A DNA stretch of 17,720 bases from JAYWIG01 sp043789035 (GTDB lineage: Bacteria; Pseudomonadota; Gammaproteobacteria; Burkholderiales; Burkholderiaceae_E), in contig JAYWIG010000056.1 in assembly GCA_043789035.1 (NCBI GenBank), positions 1 through 17,720 on the forward strand, read 5' to 3'. Under the pieces are notes generated by a model. It ran no database searches and had not been told where the DNA came from. It worked only from the letters and a program-made list of their open reading frames with translations. The position numbers and the translations under genes were made by a program. Numbering within the stretch: position 1 is the first letter of the stretch; each line of letters opens with the position of its first letter. This document shows positions 14,060 to 17,720 of this stretch, piece after piece.

Positions 14060-15355
14060 ATGCCTAGTTTCGAGCCTTACTTTTCCTATAAAGACAATTC
14101 GCTATTTGCTGAAGGTGTTTCTCTTGAATCCATTGCTCAAACGCATGGCACACCAACGTTTGTGTATTCGAAAAAGCATATTCTCGATGCCTATCAAGAG
14201 TTTGCGGACGCGGCTGTAGCTCGCCCTTGGGGTGCACCGGTCATGGTTTGTTATGCCATTAAAGCAAATTCAAACTTAGCGATACTGAATGTATTGGCAA
14301 AAGCGGGGGCCGGTTTTGATATTGTTTCTGGTGGCGAACTTGAACGCGTCATTGCAGCAGGCGGCAACCCCTCGAAGATTGTTTTCTCTGGAGTTGGTAA
14401 GAAGCGAGAAGAACTTTTACAAGCGCTCGAAGTTGGTGTTCGCTGCTTTAATGTAGAAAGCGAATCGGAATTAGCTCGACTCAGTGAGCTTGCCGTTAGT
14501 GTGAACAAAATTGCCCATGTTTCCTTACGCGTCAACCCAAACGTTGATGCGGGCACACACCCCTACATATCGACCGGCTTAAAAGAAAACAAATTCGGTA
14601 TCGCTCACGAGCGCACGTTAGAAGTTTACAAGTTAGCGTCTACCCTCCCTAACCTGCAAGTTACCGGCATCGATTGCCATATCGGTTCGCAAATTACCGA
14701 TGTAGCGCCGTTTATGGCAGCACTCGAAAAGGTCCTAGAGCTTTTCGATCAATTGAGTAACGCAGGCATTGAATTAACACACCTAGATTTGGGTGGTGGT
14801 CTAGGCATTCCTTACAAGGCTGGAGAAATACCTCCGAAGCGAGGCTACCTACTTGCCAAAGTCTTTGAACGCTTGGCACAACACCCCAAAGCGCGCAGTT
14901 TAGAGGTAATGTTTGAATTCGGCCGATCAATCGTCGGCAACGCTGGCGTATTACTCACCCGTGTTGAGCACCTCAAACCAACCGCAGCGAAGAACTTCGC
15001 TATTGTCGACGCAGCGATGAACGACTTAATCCGCCCAACCTTGTATCAGGCGCATCATGCAATCGTTGAGGTCAAACGTAACGCCAACAACCTCCCACAA
15101 ACTGAGTATGATGTTGTTGGCCCGGTATGTGAATCTGGCGATTGGCTCGCTAGAAGCAGGTTGTTGGCAATTGCCGAAGACGACTTATTGGCGATTGGTT
15201 CCGCAGGTGCCTACGGAATGACGCAAAGCTCTAATTACAATTCACGGCCCCGAGCTTGCGAAGTGATGGTGGATGGCGATAAAGCGTTTGTTGTGCGAGA
15301 GCGAGAATCTATCCCGTCGCTTTTCGCGTTGGAGCGGTTTTTACCCGCCACTTAG
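14060..15355 (+). CDS. lysA: Diaminopimelate decarboxylase
   Basis: LysA removes CO2 from meso-diaminopimelate to make L-lysine, the last step of the pathway, using pyridoxal phosphate in the cytoplasm. The 431-residue product is full length. The PLP lysine is Lys68 in CYAIKANSN. CHIGSQI (206-212), the phosphate-binding DLGGGLGIPY (243-252), CESGD (357-361, with the active-site Cys357 at the dimer interface) and GAYGMTQSSNYNSRPR (383-398) follow in the usual order. The normally E-P-G-R-S motif reads EFGRS at 286-290, with Phe in place of Pro. The start is ATG at 14060, 7 bp after the small lipoprotein gene, with only a weak purine run upstream. Its last 47 bp overlap the 3' end of msrQ on the other strand. 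Confidence 0.97.
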   Translation: MPSFEPYFSYKDNSLFAEGVSLESIAQTHGTPTFVYSKKHILDAYQEFADAAVARPWGAPVMVCYAIKANSNLAILNVLAKAGAGFDIVSGGELERVIAAGGNPSKIVFSGVGKKREELLQALEVGVRCFNVESESELARLSELAVSVNKIAHVSLRVNPNVDAGTHPYISTGLKENKFGIAHERTLEVYKLASTLPNLQVTGIDCHIGSQITDVAPFMAALEKVLELFDQLSNAGIELTHLDLGGGLGIPYKAGEIPPKRGYLLAKVFERLAQHPKARSLEVMFEFGRSIVGNAGVLLTRVEHLKPTAAKNFAIVDAAMNDLIRPTLYQAHHAIVEVKRNANNLPQTEYDVVGPVCESGDWLARSRLLAIAEDDLLAIGSAGAYGMTQSSNYNSRPRACEVMVDGDKAFVVRERESIPSLFALERFLPAT

Positions 15356-15929
15356 CCACCACTCGATAGCCTAGAAGTAGCGCAACTATAAGCGCATAGA
15401 CCATAGGCTCCTCGAGGGCATTTTTCCCCGCCTTATGCCACCAATAATGGGCAACGGCAATGGGTGCAATCAGGTAGATTAGCTTGTGAAGCTTTACCCA
15501 GTTGCGCCCCAGTCGCTTCATCATGCCATTCGTCGAAGTCAGCGCCAATGGAATGAGCAATAAGAAAGCTAAAAACCCAGCGGTTATAAACGGGCGCTTA
15601 AACACGTCTTTCACAATCGAAGAAAGACTGAACCATTGATCAAACCAAATATAGGTTGTGAAATGTAGGCAAACATAGAAGAACGTAAACAGACCCAACA
15701 TTCTTCTAAGTTGTAGAAGTTGCGCAAACCCCGTCAGTTTTCGCAGCGGACTAACGCTCAATGTGATGCAAAGAAACACCAACGTCCATGTGCCTGTGGA
15801 CCGGGTTAGCAATTCAATCGGATTTGCGCCTAAGCCACCAAACCAACTAAAAAACGCTGCTCCTGCAAGTCGCAAAAAAGGTAGCAGGCTTGCAACAAAC
15901 ACAAGCCCTTTGAGCACTCGAACAGACAT
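15309..15929 (-). CDS. msrQ: Heme-binding membrane subunit MsrQ of the periplasmic methionine sulfoxide reductase
   Basis: MsrQ is an inner-membrane b-type cytochrome of the ferric reductase-like transmembrane family that passes electrons to MsrP. The 206 residues contain about six hydrophobic helices. Three histidines fit the known heme ligands: His89 (VCLHFTTYIWFD), His148 (KLHKLIYLIAP) and His161 (AVAHYWW). The block RRMLGL at 75-80 is also typical. The start is ATG at 15929, 28 bp after msrP ends, and the two are surely one unit. The end overlaps the lysA 3' end by 47 bp; the last residues (about 191-206, Lys/Arg-rich) are encoded there. Confidence 0.94.
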   Translation of the reverse strand: MSVRVLKGLVFVASLLPFLRLAGAAFFSWFGGLGANPIELLTRSTGTWTLVFLCITLSVSPLRKLTGFAQLLQLRRMLGLFTFFYVCLHFTTYIWFDQWFSLSSIVKDVFKRPFITAGFLAFLLLIPLALTSTNGMMKRLGRNWVKLHKLIYLIAPIAVAHYWWHKAGKNALEEPMVYALIVALLLGYRVVAKWRVKTAPTRKATG

Positions 15930-15957
15930 TGCCGTAGTTAACCTGAGCTAAACTGCG

Positions 15958-16932
15958 CTAGAAGAATCGTTTCAGGTCCATACCCGAATACATGGACGCA
16001 ACCTGTTCAGCATAGCCATTAAACATTAGGGTTGGGCGCTTTTTTTGCAAAAACCCGTCCTCTCCAATACGACGCTCAGTTGCTTGTGTCCAACGGGGAT
16101 GGTCAACCTCTGGATTCACGTTGGAGAAAAAACCATACTCACTCGGCGCGGCTCGATTCCAACTCGTTAACGGCTGCTTTTCCACAAAGCGAATTTTCAC
16201 AATCGATTTGCCGCTTTTAAAACCATACTTCCAGGGAACAACCAAACGCACGGGCGCTCCGTTCTGTTTAGGTAGCACTTCACCATAGAGCCCAAGCGTC
16301 AACAACGTAAGCGGATTATTCGCTTCATCAATCCGCAAAGCCTCGGTATAGGGCCACTGCAAGACCGAATTACGCAAGCCAGGCATCTGGCCTCGATCCG
16401 CCAAAGTGACAAACTCAACATACTTCGCGTTACCTGTAGGCTGCACTTGTTTAATCAAATCGGCCAATGGATAACCAACCCACGGAATCACCATGGACCA
16501 GCCTTCAACGCAGCGCATGCGATACACACGTTCCTCTAAGCCTGAAAGCTTCAATAAATCGTCAATGTCGAAAGTTCTAGGCTTGAGTACTTCTCCCTCA
16601 ATAGCGATGGTCCAAGGCTTGACTTTGAGCGACTGCGCGTTCTTTGCAGGGTCATCTTTCTCAAGCCCGAACTCGTAGAAATTGTTATAAGTGGTAACGT
16701 CTTTATAAGGCGTTTGCTTTTCCATCGTTGGGTAGGGGCCCGTTTTGGTAGCAAGCTTTTGCGGCCCAGTAGATTGTGCGCACACCAAATTGCTTGCAAT
16801 GCCTGAGCCTAGAATTGCCCCCGCACCAACGCCGGCTGATTTCAAAATTTCACGCCTCCCTGTCCAAACCGAGCGAGGAGTAATTTCAGATTCGCGAATA
16901 TCTGCTTTAAAGGTATTGTGAGAAGCGCTCAT
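15958..16932 (-). CDS. msrP: Periplasmic methionine sulfoxide reductase catalytic subunit MsrP (molybdopterin)
   Basis: MsrP reduces methionine sulfoxide in oxidised periplasmic proteins with a molybdopterin cofactor, drawing electrons from the quinone pool through MsrQ. With the ATG at 16932 the product has 324 residues. It begins with a Tat signal: GRREILKSAG around the twin arginines 26-27, then a mildly hydrophobic stretch to about residue 50. The sulfite oxidase-like fold follows, with the molybdenum-ligand Cys141 in YRMRCVEGWSMVIPW and the conserved WKYGFKSGKSIVKIRF at 234-249. A TTG at 16971 opens a longer frame but lies upstream of the predicted transcript start, so the ATG with CGGAA upstream is preferred. 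It is upstream of msrQ and downstream of the cytochrome c4 gene, separated from it by a hairpin. Confidence 0.95.
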   Translation of the reverse strand: MSASHNTFKADIRESEITPRSVWTGRREILKSAGVGAGAILGSGIASNLVCAQSTGPQKLATKTGPYPTMEKQTPYKDVTTYNNFYEFGLEKDDPAKNAQSLKVKPWTIAIEGEVLKPRTFDIDDLLKLSGLEERVYRMRCVEGWSMVIPWVGYPLADLIKQVQPTGNAKYVEFVTLADRGQMPGLRNSVLQWPYTEALRIDEANNPLTLLTLGLYGEVLPKQNGAPVRLVVPWKYGFKSGKSIVKIRFVEKQPLTSWNRAAPSEYGFFSNVNPEVDHPRWTQATERRIGEDGFLQKKRPTLMFNGYAEQVASMYSGMDLKRFF

Positions 16933-16958
16933 GATGTTCCGTTTTATGTAATCAAGGG

Positions 16959-16987
16959 AAGATACACCCAAGTCGTAACCGTTTCAA
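16959..16987 (-). promoter_or_regulatory. Candidate sigma-70 promoter of msrPQ
   Basis: TTGAAA (16982-16987, 5 of 6 match) and TATCTT (16959-16964, 4 of 6 match) are exactly 17 bases apart on the minus strand. Transcription would begin near 16952, about 20 bases before the msrP ATG. It lies just after the cytochrome c4 hairpin, so msrPQ appears to be its own unit. Confidence 0.45.
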
Positions 16988-17001
16988 TGAGCTTACGCTA
17001 C

Positions 17002-17027
17002 AAAAGTTAAGGGCCGCGAAGCGGCCC
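17002..17027 (-). terminator. Hairpin terminator after the cytochrome c4 gene
   Basis: On the minus strand GGGCCGC-TTC-GCGGCCC forms a perfect 7-bp, fully G/C stem (17011-17027), followed by TTAACTTTT, a broken T tract. It is 26 bp past the cytochrome stop. The T tract is imperfect, so some read-through into msrP is possible. Confidence 0.65.
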
Positions 17028-17053
17028 ACTCTGCGTAACCTAGATACCAAAGG

Positions 17054-17713
17054 TTATTTAGCGGTGCGCAACCCAGCTATGTAATCTGATACAGCTTTCA
17101 TTTCCCTATCCGATAGCCGTGCAGAGATGGTCATCATCTGAGCATTGTTTTTACGAGCTCCCGAGCGGAAACCAATTAGTTGCGATTCGGTGTACTCCGC
17201 CCATTGTCCACCCAATCTGGCATATTGCGCGGGAATACCGGCACCTGCAGCACCGTGACACCCTGCGCAGGCCGGCACGTTTTTCTCTGCAATGCCGCCG
17301 CGATAGATTTTTTGCCCTAAATCACTAAGGTCTTTGTCTTTGGCTGACGAAGGTTTGAGCTTTTGTGATTCGTAGTAAGCAGAAACATTACGCATATCCT
17401 CATCAGACAACTGCGCAGCGAACCCTGCCATGATGGCGTTAGCGCGCTCTGCTTCTTTCGCGCCGGCCTTTACTTTAAAGTTACTCAACTGCTTGTACAA
17501 GTAGTCAGCATGCTGGCCGGAAAGTTTTGGGTTCGTAACCGCATTACTGTTGCCATCGGCACCGTGACACGCGGCGCACACTTGAGTGGCTATTTGACCG
17601 CCTTTGTTTGCATCGCCAGCCGCAACCGCTATCGAAGAGAACGCGGCTACCACGCCGACGAGAATAATTTGGGGTAATTTTAGAAACGATTTCATGTGCT
17701 TATTAGACATCAT
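17054..17713 (-). CDS. Diheme cytochrome c4
   Basis: This periplasmic electron carrier has two c-type heme domains and is thought to pass electrons from the bc1 complex to terminal oxidases. CAACH (46-50) and CAGCH (149-153) attach the two hemes, and Met95 (AIMAGF) and Met193 or 194 (QMMTISARL) are the likely axial ligands. The two halves repeat the same pattern, CHGADGNS ... LSGQHADYLYKQL and CHGAAGAG ... LGGQWAEYTESQL, as in the cytochrome c4 family. An N-terminal signal peptide ends around AVAA (29-32). The ATG at 17713 is only 7 bases from the window edge; ATGs at codon 2 and codon 7 are also possible, the latter giving a more typical signal peptide. No promoter or ribosome site can be judged. 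Confidence 0.93.
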   Translation of the reverse strand: MMSNKHMKSFLKLPQIILVGVVAAFSSIAVAAGDANKGGQIATQVCAACHGADGNSNAVTNPKLSGQHADYLYKQLSNFKVKAGAKEAERANAIMAGFAAQLSDEDMRNVSAYYESQKLKPSSAKDKDLSDLGQKIYRGGIAEKNVPACAGCHGAAGAGIPAQYARLGGQWAEYTESQLIGFRSGARKNNAQMMTISARLSDREMKAVSDYIAGLRTAK

Positions 17714-17720
17714 AATGACT

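Noticed and set aside
16933..16971. Longer msrP start from TTG at 16971
   Set aside because: It lies upstream of the predicted transcript start and delays the Tat signal; the ATG at 16932 has a usable ribosome site.

Overview
This window looks like ordinary chromosomal core DNA of a betaproteobacterium, most likely of the order Burkholderiales. The order of genes is the main reason: pilMNOPQ-aroK-aroB-dgt-gltB running one way from a divergent mrcA (ponA), followed by cyaY / lptM-lysA and then msrQ-msrP and a diheme cytochrome c4. The protein motifs fit the same group. I cannot name a genus. Base composition looks moderate (about half G+C by eye, not computed). I see no rRNA, tRNA, CRISPR array, insertion sequence, phage gene or plasmid origin.

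Layout. (1) 1-545, minus: the first 181 codons of gltB (glutamate synthase large subunit), cut by the window edge. (2) 546-701: a short gap with a direct repeat and a weak promoter candidate. (3) 702-10769, minus: a compact nine-gene block read pilM-pilN-pilO-pilP-pilQ-[Ig-domain lipoprotein]-aroK-aroB-dgt. Four junctions are 4-bp ATGA overlaps and the others are gaps of 6-15 bp, so it reads as one operon. It joins the type IV pilus alignment subcomplex and secretin to shikimate-pathway enzymes and a dNTPase. (4) 10770-11209: the divergent control region between pilM and mrcA, with a promoter candidate for each side and an inverted repeat over the pilM -35. (5) 11210-13522, plus: mrcA, a bifunctional class A penicillin-binding protein. 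(6) 13546-14052: cyaY (minus) back to back with a 52-residue LptM-type lipoprotein gene (plus), followed by lysA (plus, to 15355). (7) 15309-16932, minus: msrQ and msrP, the periplasmic methionine sulfoxide reductase system; the end of msrQ overlaps the end of lysA by 47 bp. (8) 17002-17713, minus: a hairpin terminator and a diheme cytochrome c4 gene whose start lies almost at the window edge.

How the genes fit together. PilM (cytoplasm), PilN and PilO (inner membrane), PilP (lipoprotein) and PilQ (outer-membrane secretin) form the envelope-spanning type IV pilus channel. PilQ carries AMIN domains that bind peptidoglycan, and mrcA, divergent from pilM, makes peptidoglycan. lysA, aroK/aroB and gltB serve amino-acid biosynthesis. 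MsrPQ and cytochrome c4 are respiratory or periplasmic redox proteins.

The one clearly non-standard element is a 687-residue secreted lipoprotein made of about five invasin-type Ig-like modules plus a predicted calcium-binding loop. It is encoded with an ATGA overlap directly after pilQ and before aroK. It is the best candidate here for an undescribed function, most simply a surface or secretin-associated accessory of the type IV pilus. That role is inference from position and domain type. Several start codons needed correction from the longest open frame: pilQ, msrP, mrcA and cyaY are shorter, while dgt and aroK appear to start with GTG.
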